Positions 23,150 through 31,612 of a DNA stretch of 46,964 nt are shown here, piece after piece. Source of the stretch: an uncultured Clostridia bacterium (lineage in GTDB: Bacteria; Bacillota; Clostridia; Christensenellales; Christensenellaceae). Position 1 is the stretch's first letter; each line of letters opens with the position of its first letter. The notes beneath the pieces were generated by a model. That model was not told where the DNA came from. It worked only from the letters and a program-made list of their open reading frames with translations, and did no database searches. The DNA is taken from NCBI GenBank assembly GCA_944347775.1, contig CALVMT010000084.1, positions 1 to 46,964 on the forward strand, given 5' to 3'. A program made the position numbers and the translations under genes.

Positions 23150-25186
23150 ATGAACTGGGCGATTATTTCGTTAGTTGTTTCCTCTCTGGCATTAGGTATT
23201 GCTGCCTATTTTTATTATTGGGTCAGTAAATTGCCTACAGCTGAAGGAAAACTTGACAGTATTGGTAAGCTTATTCGGCAGGGTTCTTTTACATTCCTTA
23301 AACGCGAGTATAAGATTTTGACTATATTTGTGTTAATTGTAAGCTTAATTATTCTTTTATTTTATCCTTCTCCATTTTGGGATGGCAGTATTGCGGAAAA
23401 TTTAAAAATGGTTATTGCTTATATTTTAGGTTCTGTATTTTCTGCTTTTGCCGGAGCAGTAGGTATCAGTATTGCGACAATTGCCAATGTTAAAGCAGCT
23501 ACCGCAGCAAAAAAAGGACTAGCGCCTTCATTTATGGCCGGTTTTCGTGGAGGTGCAGTTATGGGGATGGCTGTTGTTGGTACATCTCTTGCAGGACCTG
23601 CTTTATTATATTTAATTACAGGAGATTCCGGAATTGTCTTGGCTTTTAGCTTTGGGGCCAGTACTCTTGCTTTGTTTGCCAAAGCAGGCGGAGGTATTTT
23701 TACCAAAACTGCAGATATTGCAGCAGATCTGACAGGTAAGGTTGAATTGGGAATTGCCGAAGACGATCCGAGAAATCCGGCTGTAATTGCCGATAATGTC
23801 GGCGATAATGTAGGTGATGTTGCAGGTATGGGAGCAGATTTATTTGATTCTAATGTTGCATCTATCGCAGCCGCTATGGTTATTGCAGCTACATTGGGGC
23901 AAATCCAACTTCTTTTTTGCTTTGGTGCTCTTGGTTTATTTTCATCAATTATTGGTGTCCTTGTTGCCCGTGTTGGTAAACATGGAGACCCTGGAAAAGC
24001 TCTTAATAGCGGAACATATTTAACCTGTACTATTTTTGGTTTTCTCACACTGGCTGCTTGCCTTATTTGGAATTATGAGTTGCGTTTGTGGGGCGCAGCC
24101 ATAGTCGGTATGCTTGCCGGTGTAGCAATTGGCATTACCAGCGATTTTTTTACCGGAGACGATAAAACACCGGTAAAAATGGTTGCCCGAGCTTGTCAAA
24201 GTGGTCCCGCTTTTACCATCCTTTCTGGTTTTTCTTATGGATTATTAAGCTCTTTTCCTTCTTTAGCGGGAATCGGCATTGCCACTTTAGTTTCTTATAA
24301 ATTGTGTGAGCCTCTAGGTAGTAATTATGCGCTCTTAGGGATTTCTGTTGCGGCGATTGGAATGCTCTCAATTGTTGGTATGATCATATCCAACGACGCT
24401 TATGGCCCCATTGTGGATAACGCTCGCGGCGTTGCAGAAATGAGCGATTTGGGAGAGGATGTCATTGAAATTACAGATAAATTAGATGCTGCAGGCAATA
24501 CTTCAAAAGCCATTACCAAAGGATTTGCCGTGGGAGCAGCAGGATTGACCGTTATTGCCTTACTCTCAGCCTTTGCCGAAATTATTTCTAATGCGGGAAT
24601 GGAGTTTAACGGATTTGATTTAATGAATCCTCTAGTATTTTTTGGAATGCTGATCGGGGCCGCAGTTCCGGCTGTCTTCTCTGCTATGCTTATGATGGGT
24701 GTTAATCGCAATTCGCAAAAAATGGTCAAAGAAATTCATCGTCAATTTGATACTATTGAGGGTTTAAAAGAAGGCAGGGATGGTGTATCGCCAGAATACA
24801 ATAAGTGTATCGATATTGCAACTATTGGTTCCCTAAAAGAATTGATTCCTGCTGGCTTGGTTGCCATTCTCACAACCTTACTTGTCGGCTTTATTGGTGG
24901 TATTAATGCTGTAGGCGGATATCTTGCCGGCAATATTATTTCCGGTCTACTTTTAGCGATTTTAATGGATAATGCTGGCGGGTTATGGGATAACGCAAAA
25001 AAATATATAGAATCTGGTCACTTTGGTGGAAAAGGGTCCGATGCACACAAAGCAGCTGTAATTGGCGATACCGTAGGTGATCCGTTTAAAGATACAGCTG
25101 GGCCTTCAATCAACACGCAGATTACTGTGGTTTCTCTTGTTGCATCATTGGCGGCTACACTATTTATGGCCTGTTCATTATTTTAA
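23150..25186 (+). CDS. hppA: Membrane-bound ion-translocating pyrophosphatase
   Basis: A 678-residue integral membrane pump (about 16 membrane segments, typical length) that hydrolyses pyrophosphate and exports cations. The pyrophosphate/magnesium sites are intact: DNVGDNVGDVAGMGADLFDS (near residues 213-232) and GDTVGDPFKDTAGPSIN near the C-terminus. The GNTSKAITKG motif has Lys453 at the position that distinguishes K+-independent enzymes from K+-dependent ones (Ala there). K+-independent members known so far pump protons, so a proton pump is the better guess. The Na+-decarboxylase subunits that follow suggest a local ion-energetics function. Confidence 0.96.
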   Translation: MNWAIISLVVSSLALGIAAYFYYWVSKLPTAEGKLDSIGKLIRQGSFTFLKREYKILTIFVLIVSLIILLFYPSPFWDGSIAENLKMVIAYILGSVFSAFAGAVGISIATIANVKAATAAKKGLAPSFMAGFRGGAVMGMAVVGTSLAGPALLYLITGDSGIVLAFSFGASTLALFAKAGGGIFTKTADIAADLTGKVELGIAEDDPRNPAVIADNVGDNVGDVAGMGADLFDSNVASIAAAMVIAATLGQIQLLFCFGALGLFSSIIGVLVARVGKHGDPGKALNSGTYLTCTIFGFLTLAACLIWNYELRLWGAAIVGMLAGVAIGITSDFFTGDDKTPVKMVARACQSGPAFTILSGFSYGLLSSFPSLAGIGIATLVSYKLCEPLGSNYALLGISVAAIGMLSIVGMIISNDAYGPIVDNARGVAEMSDLGEDVIEITDKLDAAGNTSKAITKGFAVGAAGLTVIALLSAFAEIISNAGMEFNGFDLMNPLVFFGMLIGAAVPAVFSAMLMMGVNRNSQKMVKEIHRQFDTIEGLKEGRDGVSPEYNKCIDIATIGSLKELIPAGLVAILTTLLVGFIGGINAVGGYLAGNIISGLLLAILMDNAGGLWDNAKKYIESGHFGGKGSDAHKAAVIGDTVGDPFKDTAGPSINTQITVVSLVASLAATLFMACSLF

Positions 25187-25197
25187 TTAGCTTTAGA

Positions 25198-25235
25198 TTC
25201 GTACACTTTTGCTATTATTAGTAAAGGTGTACGAA
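25198..25235 (+). other. Intergenic hairpin between hppA and oadB
   Basis: TTCGTACACTTTT (25198-25210) pairs with AAAGGTGTACGAA (25223-25235) over 13 bp with one G-U pair. It is followed by A residues rather than T, so it is not a typical terminator. It may protect or separate the two mRNA parts, or serve as a binding site. Confidence 0.6.
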
Positions 25236-25262
25236 AAAAATATAACAAAGGAATTTATAAAC

Positions 25263-26408
25263 ATGGAAACTTTCTTAAACAACATGGGTGCATTATTTGA
25301 AAATGTGACCAATATTACATGGCAAATGGTTGTCATGTGGTTAATCGGCGCAGTTCTGATTTATTTGGCAATAAAAAAAGAGATGGAGCCCTCTTTACTT
25401 TTGCCAATGGGCTTTGGTGTTATTCTTGTTAATTTGCCCTTTTCTGGTGCAATTACACAAGGTACCGAAGAGGGTGCATTAAGCGTTTTATTTAATGCCG
25501 GTATTGCGAATGAACTTTTTCCGCTATTGCTGTTTATTGGTATTGGCGCGATGATTGACTTTGGTCCGCTTCTTTCAAATCCAAAAATGTTGTTATTTGG
25601 TGCAGCTGCACAATTCGGCATTTTTTTTGCCTTAAGCATGGCCAGTTTATTGGGATTTGAGTTAAAAGATGCCGCTTCTATCGGTATTATCGGAGCTGCC
25701 GATGGCCCGACTTCCATCTTTGTCGCAAACTTTTTCCAATCTAATTATTCAGCCGCCATTACGGTGGCCGCTTATTCTTATATGGCCCTTGTTCCAATGA
25801 TTCAACCACCGATCATCAAAATGATTACAACTAAAAAAGAACGCTTAATCCGCATGAAATACACACCTAAGGATATTTCTCCGGCTGTACGTATTTTATT
25901 TCCTATTATTGTTACCGTAATTGCAGGACTTGTAGCCCCAAAATCTGTTGCATTAATTGGTTTCTTAATGTTTGGTAATTTAATTCGCGAATGTGGTGTA
26001 TTGCGTTCTCTTTCCGAAACAGCACAAAATATATTAGCAAATCTGATTACCATTTTCCTCGGTATTACTGTTGCTGTTAATATGAACGCTGAAACTTTCT
26101 TGCGCTGGGAAACAATATTGATCTTTATTCTTGGATTAATTGCCTTTGTCTTTGATACAATTGGCGGCGTTTTATTCGCTAAGTTGCTTAATTTATTTAG
26201 CAAGAATAAAATTAATCCGATGATTGGCGCAGCTGGAATTTCCGCTTTCCCTATGGCCTCCCGTATTGTGCATAAAATGGGACGCGATGAGGATCCGAAT
26301 AACTTCTTACTTATGCATGCAGCGGGCGCAAATGTTGCAGGTCAGGTTGGTTCAGTTATTGCCGGTGGTTTAGTTATGACACTGGTCAGCGCTGCATTGG
26401 GAATGTAA
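25263..26408 (+). CDS. Sodium-translocating decarboxylase beta subunit (OadB/GcdB/MmdB family)
   Basis: A 381-residue integral membrane protein of about 11 segments, normal length for the beta subunit that carries Na+ across the membrane while decarboxylating carboxybiotin. Family motifs include GIGAMIDFGPLL (about residues 95-106), GAADGPTSIF (about 144-153, with the functionally important Asp), and GAAGISAFPMASRI (about 322-335). The start at ATG 25263 follows AAGGA; the upstream extension of 18 residues lies in the leader. No alpha or biotin-carrier subunit is in this window, so the carboxyl donor is unknown; the partners must be elsewhere. A small OadG-like gene follows at 26427. Confidence 0.92.
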   Translation: METFLNNMGALFENVTNITWQMVVMWLIGAVLIYLAIKKEMEPSLLLPMGFGVILVNLPFSGAITQGTEEGALSVLFNAGIANELFPLLLFIGIGAMIDFGPLLSNPKMLLFGAAAQFGIFFALSMASLLGFELKDAASIGIIGAADGPTSIFVANFFQSNYSAAITVAAYSYMALVPMIQPPIIKMITTKKERLIRMKYTPKDISPAVRILFPIIVTVIAGLVAPKSVALIGFLMFGNLIRECGVLRSLSETAQNILANLITIFLGITVAVNMNAETFLRWETILIFILGLIAFVFDTIGGVLFAKLLNLFSKNKINPMIGAAGISAFPMASRIVHKMGRDEDPNNFLLMHAAGANVAGQVGSVIAGGLVMTLVSAALGM

Positions 26409-26426
26409 TTAAAGGAGGTTTTCACT

Positions 26427-26573
26427 ATGTCAATTAATATATCAGCATTTTTAGATTCGTTAAACATTATGCTAAGCGGTATGGTGAGCATTTTTATTGT
26501 TATGCTTGTTATCTATGGCATTATCATTTTAATGGGCAAAGTATTTTCACCAAAGAAAAAGAAAAGCAAATAA
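26427..26573 (+). CDS. Small OadG-like gamma subunit of the decarboxylase, 48 residues
   Basis: The frame starts at ATG 26427 with AAAGGAGG 8 bases upstream and encodes one hydrophobic membrane span (SGMVSIFIVMLVIYGIIILM, about residues 17-36) followed by a basic tail (KKKKSK). This matches the architecture of OadG/gamma subunits, which are short single-span proteins that assemble the beta and alpha subunits. The position right after the beta gene and the strong ribosome binding site support a real gene despite its small size. A terminator follows 10 bases after the stop codon. Confidence 0.82.
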   Translation: MSINISAFLDSLNIMLSGMVSIFIVMLVIYGIIILMGKVFSPKKKKSK

Positions 26574-26583
26574 ATATAATGAA

Positions 26584-26620
26584 AGGCACCTGTATCAGCA
26601 AACAGGTGCCTGTTTATTTT
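26584..26620 (+). terminator. Terminator of the hppA/oadB unit
   Basis: AGGCACCTGT pairs with ACAGGTGCCT, followed by GTTTATTTT on the plus strand. It stands between this unit and the convergent transporter gene, whose stop codon lies at its right edge. Confidence 0.85.
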
Positions 26621-27530
26621 AGCAAAATTTATTTTTCTTTTTTCTTTCCGGGATCTGCGCTAAAATAATTGCTGTAAACATAAATAAACATCCTATCGCT
26701 TCTCGCAAAGAAGGCAATTGCTTTAATATTATTATTCCAGCCAAAACAGCAAATACAGATTCCAAACTCATAATCAGTGAGGCGATTGCCGGTTTTGTAT
26801 ATTTTTGTCCGATTACTTGTAAAGTATATCCGATACCACATGAAAAAACTCCCCCATATAAAATCGGCGCCCACGCAGCAAAAATCTCCTCAAGACGAGG
26901 TGATTCTGTTAAAAACATTGGAATCACCGCAAAAAGCCCGGCGACCAAAAATTGCAAGCAAGAAAGTTTAAGCCCATCTACTCTACTCGCATAATAATCA
27001 ACAACCATAATATGTACTGAAAAGGCTAAGGCACATAGGACAATATATGTATCTCCCTTAAATAAAGCCAGACGATCTTGCATGCACAACAGGTATAACC
27101 CAATTATTGCAATGCCAATACATCCCCAAATTTTTAGCGGAACTCTTTTTTTAAAAAAAATACCCAGCACAGGAACAATCAATATATATAACGCAGTAAT
27201 AAACCCAGCTTTTCCCACAGTGGTATACTGAATTCCCACCTGCTGTAAACAAGAGGCTAAGCCGAGAATAATCCCGCAAATGATCCCTCCGATCCAAAGT
27301 TGTTTTTTCTCTTTCTTTTCCATATAGATATTCATATTTTCTTTTTTCTTCTTTCTATCCGTAATAAAAATCAGAGGTAACAATGTAATAGCGCCTAATA
27401 TAGAACGAATCGTTTGGAATGTAAATGGCCCTACATATTCCATTCCTACACTTTGTGCTACAAAAGCACAACCCCATACTACTGCAGTAATCAACAGCAA
27501 CAAGTTTCCATGCATTTCTCTAGTCTTCAT
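26619..27530 (-). CDS. EamA-family (DMT superfamily) transporter
   Basis: A 303-residue membrane protein with ten predicted segments in two EamA halves: the first begins at LLLITAVVWGCAFVAQSVGM, the second at about residue 160 (VLCALAFSVHIMVVDYYASR). The late segment PAIASLIMSLESVFAVLAGI is typical for this family. Likely a metabolite or amino-acid exporter; substrate unknown. The start at ATG 27530 has GGGG 7 bases upstream; the longer reading starts at TTG 27536. Transcribed leftward, separated from the GATase gene. Confidence 0.85.
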   Translation of the reverse strand: MKTREMHGNLLLLITAVVWGCAFVAQSVGMEYVGPFTFQTIRSILGAITLLPLIFITDRKKKKENMNIYMEKKEKKQLWIGGIICGIILGLASCLQQVGIQYTTVGKAGFITALYILIVPVLGIFFKKRVPLKIWGCIGIAIIGLYLLCMQDRLALFKGDTYIVLCALAFSVHIMVVDYYASRVDGLKLSCLQFLVAGLFAVIPMFLTESPRLEEIFAAWAPILYGGVFSCGIGYTLQVIGQKYTKPAIASLIMSLESVFAVLAGIIILKQLPSLREAIGCLFMFTAIILAQIPERKKKNKFC

Positions 27531-27595
27531 TAACAAACCCCATTTAATTAATTTTTAACCATGCCTGTTCGGACGCCAAAAAATCCCCTATAAAA

Positions 27596-27632
27596 AAGCA
27601 AAAAGGCACTCTTAAGCGCCCTTTTAAAGGTT
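27596..27632 (-). terminator. Terminator after the GATase-M42 operon
   Basis: On the minus strand AAAGGGCGCT and AGTGCCTTTTT form a stem with two G-U pairs around TAAG, followed by TTTTT and a further T run. It follows the GATase stop codon directly. Confidence 0.7.
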
Positions 27633-28358
27633 TTATCTGCATTCTTCAACAAACAATTTAAAAAGGTTTAAAAACTCCGGATCTTCTTGAGCCATATTTT
27701 CCGGATGAAATTGTACCCCCCAAATTTTAGCTTGCGGATTTTCTATAGCTTCAACAATTCCATCCTGTGCCCTTGCTGTTATATAAAATCCTTCAGCAAC
27801 CCGATCAACCGCCTGATGATGGAAAGAATTTACCTCAACCTTTTCGCGCCCAAACACCTGATATAGTTTACTTTTCTTATTTATAATTTCAATTTGGTGC
27901 CATGGTTTCGCCCGTTGTTCCATTTTTCCAAAATGCTGAGCATATGCTTCATCTGCACTCGGAATATCTTGAATTAAATCCCCCCCAAATGCAATATTCA
28001 ATACCTGCATACCACGGCAAATTCCAAAAATCGGTTTTTTCAGTTCTGCCATTTTCTTAGTTAATATCAATTCCGTATGATCTCGAATCTCGCTGACACG
28101 ACCTAATTTCTCATGCGGATTCTGGCCATAATATTTAGGGCATACATCTTCTCCACCAGGCAACAAAAGTCCATCTAAAAAATCAGCATATTCTTCAATT
28201 AGCTTTTTTTCCTGTATAACCGGAACAACAATAGGAATCGCCCCTGCAGCAATTATCGAGAGTACATAATCTCTTCCTACAATATTTTGGCTCAAAGGCA
28301 GATTCTCCTTATTTTCATGAAACGATGCGGTAATTCCAATTAAAATTTTTTCTTTCAT
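27633..28358 (-). CDS. Gamma-glutamyl-gamma-aminobutyrate hydrolase family (class I glutamine amidotransferase-like)
   Basis: A 241-residue peptidase C26 protein. The nucleophile is in FGICRGMQVLN (about residues 116-126), and the His-Glu pair in QFHPE (about 217-221). The YGQNPHEKLGRVSEIRDHTEL and NSFHHQAVD segments are typical of PuuD-like enzymes that hydrolyse gamma-glutamyl amide bonds. The physiological substrate is unknown. AAAGG precedes the ATG. It lies 24 bases after the M42 trio and before a terminator, so these four genes form a peptide-degrading operon by inference. Confidence 0.9.
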   Translation of the reverse strand: MKEKILIGITASFHENKENLPLSQNIVGRDYVLSIIAAGAIPIVVPVIQEKKLIEEYADFLDGLLLPGGEDVCPKYYGQNPHEKLGRVSEIRDHTELILTKKMAELKKPIFGICRGMQVLNIAFGGDLIQDIPSADEAYAQHFGKMEQRAKPWHQIEIINKKSKLYQVFGREKVEVNSFHHQAVDRVAEGFYITARAQDGIVEAIENPQAKIWGVQFHPENMAQEDPEFLNLFKLFVEECR

Positions 28359-28382
28359 TTTTAACCTTTTTTATTCTTAATT

Positions 28383-29399
28383 TTAAATCGTATCCGGCAA
28401 TTGTTCTTTTGATACGATTACACGTATAAGTTTGACCGTATTTTCGACATCATCCATATCCACTACCTCGACTGGTGTATGAACATACCTGGATGGAATA
28501 GAAATACATCCTGCTAAAATACCTTTTTGGGTCTTTTGAATTGCTGCAGTGTCTGTTCCTCCGGCCCGTAAAACTTCTCTTTGGTATGGAATATCAGCCT
28601 GTTCGGCACAATCAATCATAAACCTACGCACAGCAATCGGAACGATAACCGATGAATCCATCATTTTTATTGCAGGTCCTTTGCCCAAAGCGACACTCAT
28701 CGCCGGCGTTTTAGGCGTATCACCCGTAAGGGTCACATCCAAATTAATGTTTAAATCCGGGCTTATCGCATAGGCTGCTACCCCTGCTCCGCGTAAACCG
28801 ACTTCCTCCTGTACGGTAAACACAGCATAAACGTCGTGCGACGATTGCATTTCTTTCATCGCTTCAACAATAATTGCACAGCATACCCGATTATCCATCG
28901 CCCCAGAAGCAACACGTTTTCCCATATCCACATAGTTACTTACAAATATGCACATATCGCCAATCTGTACTTTCTCTTCCGCTTCCTCACGGGAAGTGCA
29001 GCCAATATCAATATACATATTAGGAACTGTTGCTACTGCTTTAGCATCTCTTGTTTCTGGAGTTTCAAAATAAGTTACACCTCTTACTCCGTTTTCAAAA
29101 ACCACTTCTCTGGCAACACTGAGAGGAGGTAAAATCCCACCAACATTTGCAATACGCAAAAAACCATTTTCATCAATATCTACTACAATAAAACCAATTT
29201 GATCCATATGAGCAGACAGCATTATTTTTTTGCCAGATATTCCTTTTTTATGGCAAATTAAATTTCCTAATACATCAACCCACAATTCATCACAATACGG
29301 CCGCATATATTCTGCCAGAATCCGAGCAGTCTTGTGTTCATTTCCCGAAGGGCCATATGCCTGTAAAATATCTATCAACATCTTCTTAAACATATTCAT
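28383..29399 (-). CDS. M42 family metallopeptidase (paralogue 1 of 3)
   Basis: A 338-residue TET-type aminopeptidase (also called CelM-like). Metal-binding and catalytic residues are complete: AHMDQIG (about 66-72), GAMDNRVCCA (about 176-185), VQEEVGLRGAG (about 207-217), NLDVTLTGDTP and the final SRYVHTPVE histidine. These enzymes remove N-terminal residues from peptides and form 12-subunit tetrahedral cages. Its ATG overlaps the stop codon of the preceding paralogue (ATGA), with GAGG just upstream, indicating coupled translation. Confidence 0.92.
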   Translation of the reverse strand: MNMFKKMLIDILQAYGPSGNEHKTARILAEYMRPYCDELWVDVLGNLICHKKGISGKKIMLSAHMDQIGFIVVDIDENGFLRIANVGGILPPLSVAREVVFENGVRGVTYFETPETRDAKAVATVPNMYIDIGCTSREEAEEKVQIGDMCIFVSNYVDMGKRVASGAMDNRVCCAIIVEAMKEMQSSHDVYAVFTVQEEVGLRGAGVAAYAISPDLNINLDVTLTGDTPKTPAMSVALGKGPAIKMMDSSVIVPIAVRRFMIDCAEQADIPYQREVLRAGGTDTAAIQKTQKGILAGCISIPSRYVHTPVEVVDMDDVENTVKLIRVIVSKEQLPDTI

Positions 29400-30403
29400 T
29401 TCACCTCTTCTATTTTATGCCCTGTTAAAAAAGCGTCCGCTAATTTTATTGTATTCTCATAATCCGAAATATCTGCAACAGCTATCGGGCTATGAATATA
29501 TCGGCATGGTATCGAAATCCCAATAGCCCATGCCCCCCCGCAAGCTTTATGTATTGCGCCCGCGTCTGTCCCGCCTTTTGTTCCCTGACGGATTTGATAC
29601 GGAATTCCGTTTTCTTCTGCTGTCTGTTTCATCTTTCTAAACAGCTTTGGCGTGACAATTGTAGCGCTATCCATCATAGAAATTGCAGGGCCTTTACCAA
29701 GCTTTGTAACATATTGATGCCCTTCGAGCTCCGGCATATCATTTGCCGTTGTTCCTTCAAAAATCAATGCAAATTCCGGTTGTATTTGATATGATGCAGC
29801 CATTGCACCACGCATACCCACTTCTTCCTGTACCGTAAAAACCGCGTAAAAATCATAATCATATTTTTTCTTTAAAAGTTCTAATATGACTGCACACCCC
29901 AATCGATCATCAAGCGCTTTCCCTTTTATTCTTCCATTACCAAAATAAGAAAATGCCGTATCAAAACAAATATAATCACCTACATTTACGTATTTCATCG
30001 CATCTTCCTTATTTTCCGCGCCGATATCCACAAACAATTCTGCATGCGGAATAGCTTTGGACAGTGCATCACGTCCTTGCAAATGAATTGCTTTTGATCC
30101 GATAACACCAGGTATTTTATCCTTTCCTACAAAAACGCGCTTGGAAACACATACGCGTGAATCTATTCCAACAGAACTATAGGCTAGCAATCCTTCTTCC
30201 GTAATACCCTTTACCATCATTCCAACTTCATCCATATGCGCACAAACCATAACTTTTTTCCCCATTCCCTTTTTATGCACATACAAGTTCCCCATCGTAT
30301 CCGTCCATATATCATCGCAGGGCGTCACCAATTCTTTTAATACAGTACGAATTTCCTTTTCATTGCCACTTACGCTTACTGCTTCGCTCAATCGTCTAAG
30401 CAT
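29396..30403 (-). CDS. M42 family metallopeptidase (paralogue 2 of 3)
   Basis: A 335-residue protein homologous to its neighbours. Motifs: AHMDEVGMM, KALDDRLGCA, VQEEVGMRGAMAASY and SIPCRYIHSPIA. The second metal ligand, normally Asp (as in NLDVTL of paralogue 1), is Glu in LIFEGTTANDMPE; a carboxylate is kept, as in some known M42 proteins. The start at ATG 30403 has a GGAGGAGG site just upstream; the longer reading from 30418 begins before it. Its start overlaps the end of paralogue 3 by 16 bases. Confidence 0.92.
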   Translation of the reverse strand: MLRRLSEAVSVSGNEKEIRTVLKELVTPCDDIWTDTMGNLYVHKKGMGKKVMVCAHMDEVGMMVKGITEEGLLAYSSVGIDSRVCVSKRVFVGKDKIPGVIGSKAIHLQGRDALSKAIPHAELFVDIGAENKEDAMKYVNVGDYICFDTAFSYFGNGRIKGKALDDRLGCAVILELLKKKYDYDFYAVFTVQEEVGMRGAMAASYQIQPEFALIFEGTTANDMPELEGHQYVTKLGKGPAISMMDSATIVTPKLFRKMKQTAEENGIPYQIRQGTKGGTDAGAIHKACGGAWAIGISIPCRYIHSPIAVADISDYENTIKLADAFLTGHKIEEVK

Positions 30404-31437
30404 AATGCCTCCTCCCAATTTTCGTCAATATCTCCAATCATCCCGCTGATCACTTTTGCACAAGCATGAAGTGTGTCTATACGGATTGTCTCCACGGAAG
30501 TATGCATATAACGCAAGGGCGGAGAAACAATTGCACAAGGAATTCCACCCCGTTGTACTTGCATTGTCCATGCATCTGTTCCTGTCGGCCCCATCGCGAT
30601 TTCTAATTCAATTGGGATATTCTGTGCTTTTGCTGAATCTTGCAACATTTTTAGTAATTTTTCATGGATATTGCTTCCTTTTGTCAACACCACTTTATCC
30701 ATCGGTGCCGTTTCAAAAGGCTTCACTCCCGGCATCGATCCATGACATACGTCTATAGCAATAGCCATATCCGGATGTACAGAGTAGGCACCTATTATTC
30801 CGCCCAAACCACTACGTTCTTCCTGAACCGAAGCACAAAATACAACCGAACACTTAAGTTTTCGCTTATTCAAATATTCCATACATTCCAACATTACTGC
30901 AATCAAAGCGCGATCATCAAGTGTTTTGCAAGAAAGATATCCGTTTTTTAATTGAAGAGGTGGCTTAGGCGCAAATGTGATATAATCCCCTACATGAACC
31001 AATTTTCTTGCCTCCGGCCCATCATAACCTATATCACAAAATAGATCTTCAATTCTATAGGCAATATCTGTTTGCTCTTTATTTAAAAGATGTGGCGGAA
31101 CCGCGCCAATAACGCCCGGCAATGGTTTATCTCCAAAAACAACCACCTCGCTTCCCGGCAGTACCCTTGGATCTACTCCACCTACATTGATCATTCTAAG
31201 CATCCCATTGTTTTCAATTTTGGTAACCATTAAGCCGATCTCATCCATGTGGGCCATAATTAAAATCTCAGGCTTAGTTTTTTCCCCAATACGTCCATAA
31301 ACATTTCCATATTGATCCTTCCAAACATCTTTTGTATACGTCAAAAAATATTGTTCAACCAATTGTCCTATTTCCTGCTCTGCTCCCGTAACTCCCGGTT
31401 TTGCTGTTAAGCAAGATATTGCATCCAACATATCCAT
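30388..31437 (-). CDS. M42 family metallopeptidase (paralogue 3 of 3)
   Basis: A 349-residue member, most divergent of the trio. It keeps AHMDEIG, KTLDDRALIA and RYMHTSVET, while the catalytic pair is in VQEERSGLGGIIGAY, with two extra residues after EE compared with VQEEVG in the others, and AIDVCHGSMPG carries the Asp ligand. I start at ATG 31437, with GGAGGAG 9 bases upstream; the TTG at 31455 lies within this site. It is the first gene of the peptidase operon, with an extended -10 promoter at 31470. Confidence 0.9.
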   Translation of the reverse strand: MDMLDAISCLTAKPGVTGAEQEIGQLVEQYFLTYTKDVWKDQYGNVYGRIGEKTKPEILIMAHMDEIGLMVTKIENNGMLRMINVGGVDPRVLPGSEVVVFGDKPLPGVIGAVPPHLLNKEQTDIAYRIEDLFCDIGYDGPEARKLVHVGDYITFAPKPPLQLKNGYLSCKTLDDRALIAVMLECMEYLNKRKLKCSVVFCASVQEERSGLGGIIGAYSVHPDMAIAIDVCHGSMPGVKPFETAPMDKVVLTKGSNIHEKLLKMLQDSAKAQNIPIELEIAMGPTGTDAWTMQVQRGGIPCAIVSPPLRYMHTSVETIRIDTLHACAKVISGMIGDIDENWEEALCLDD

Positions 31438-31469
31438 AGGCAGACGCTCCTCCAATCTTTCTTACACAA

Positions 31470-31478
31470 ATTATACCA
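31470..31478 (-). promoter_or_regulatory. Extended -10 promoter of the M42 operon
   Basis: On the minus strand TGG-TATAAT (TATAAT at 31470-31475) without a good -35 hexamer. About 25 bases before the ribosome binding site. Confidence 0.5.
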
Positions 31479-31517
31479 CGTTTCTTTTACACAAAGTACA
31501 TTTTTATATATTTTTCC

Positions 31518-31546
31518 TTGCAAAATACCCTCTCAGATTATATACT
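31518..31546 (+). promoter_or_regulatory. Promoter of asd
   Basis: TTGCAA (31518-31523), 17-base spacer, TATACT (31541-31546). The asd ATG at 31613 has GGAGG about 7 bases upstream. Confidence 0.75.
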
Positions 31547-31612
31547 GAATTCAATGTTAAAAAATTTTAGAAACTAATTTATATATAAGCATTTTTTATT
31601 TGGAGGTTTGTA

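Noticed and set aside
23419-24048. A 209-codon ORF antisense to hppA
   Set aside because: It is the shadow of the strongly conserved pyrophosphatase frame; its Pro/Ala-rich translation reflects antisense codons and no start signals are seen.
25198-25235. Terminator between hppA and oadB
   Set aside because: The hairpin is followed by A residues, not T, on the plus strand; listed as a hairpin of unknown role.
29396-31455. Longer readings of the M42 genes starting at 30418 and 31455
   Set aside because: They would start before or inside strong ribosome binding sites that serve the ATGs at 30403 and 31437.
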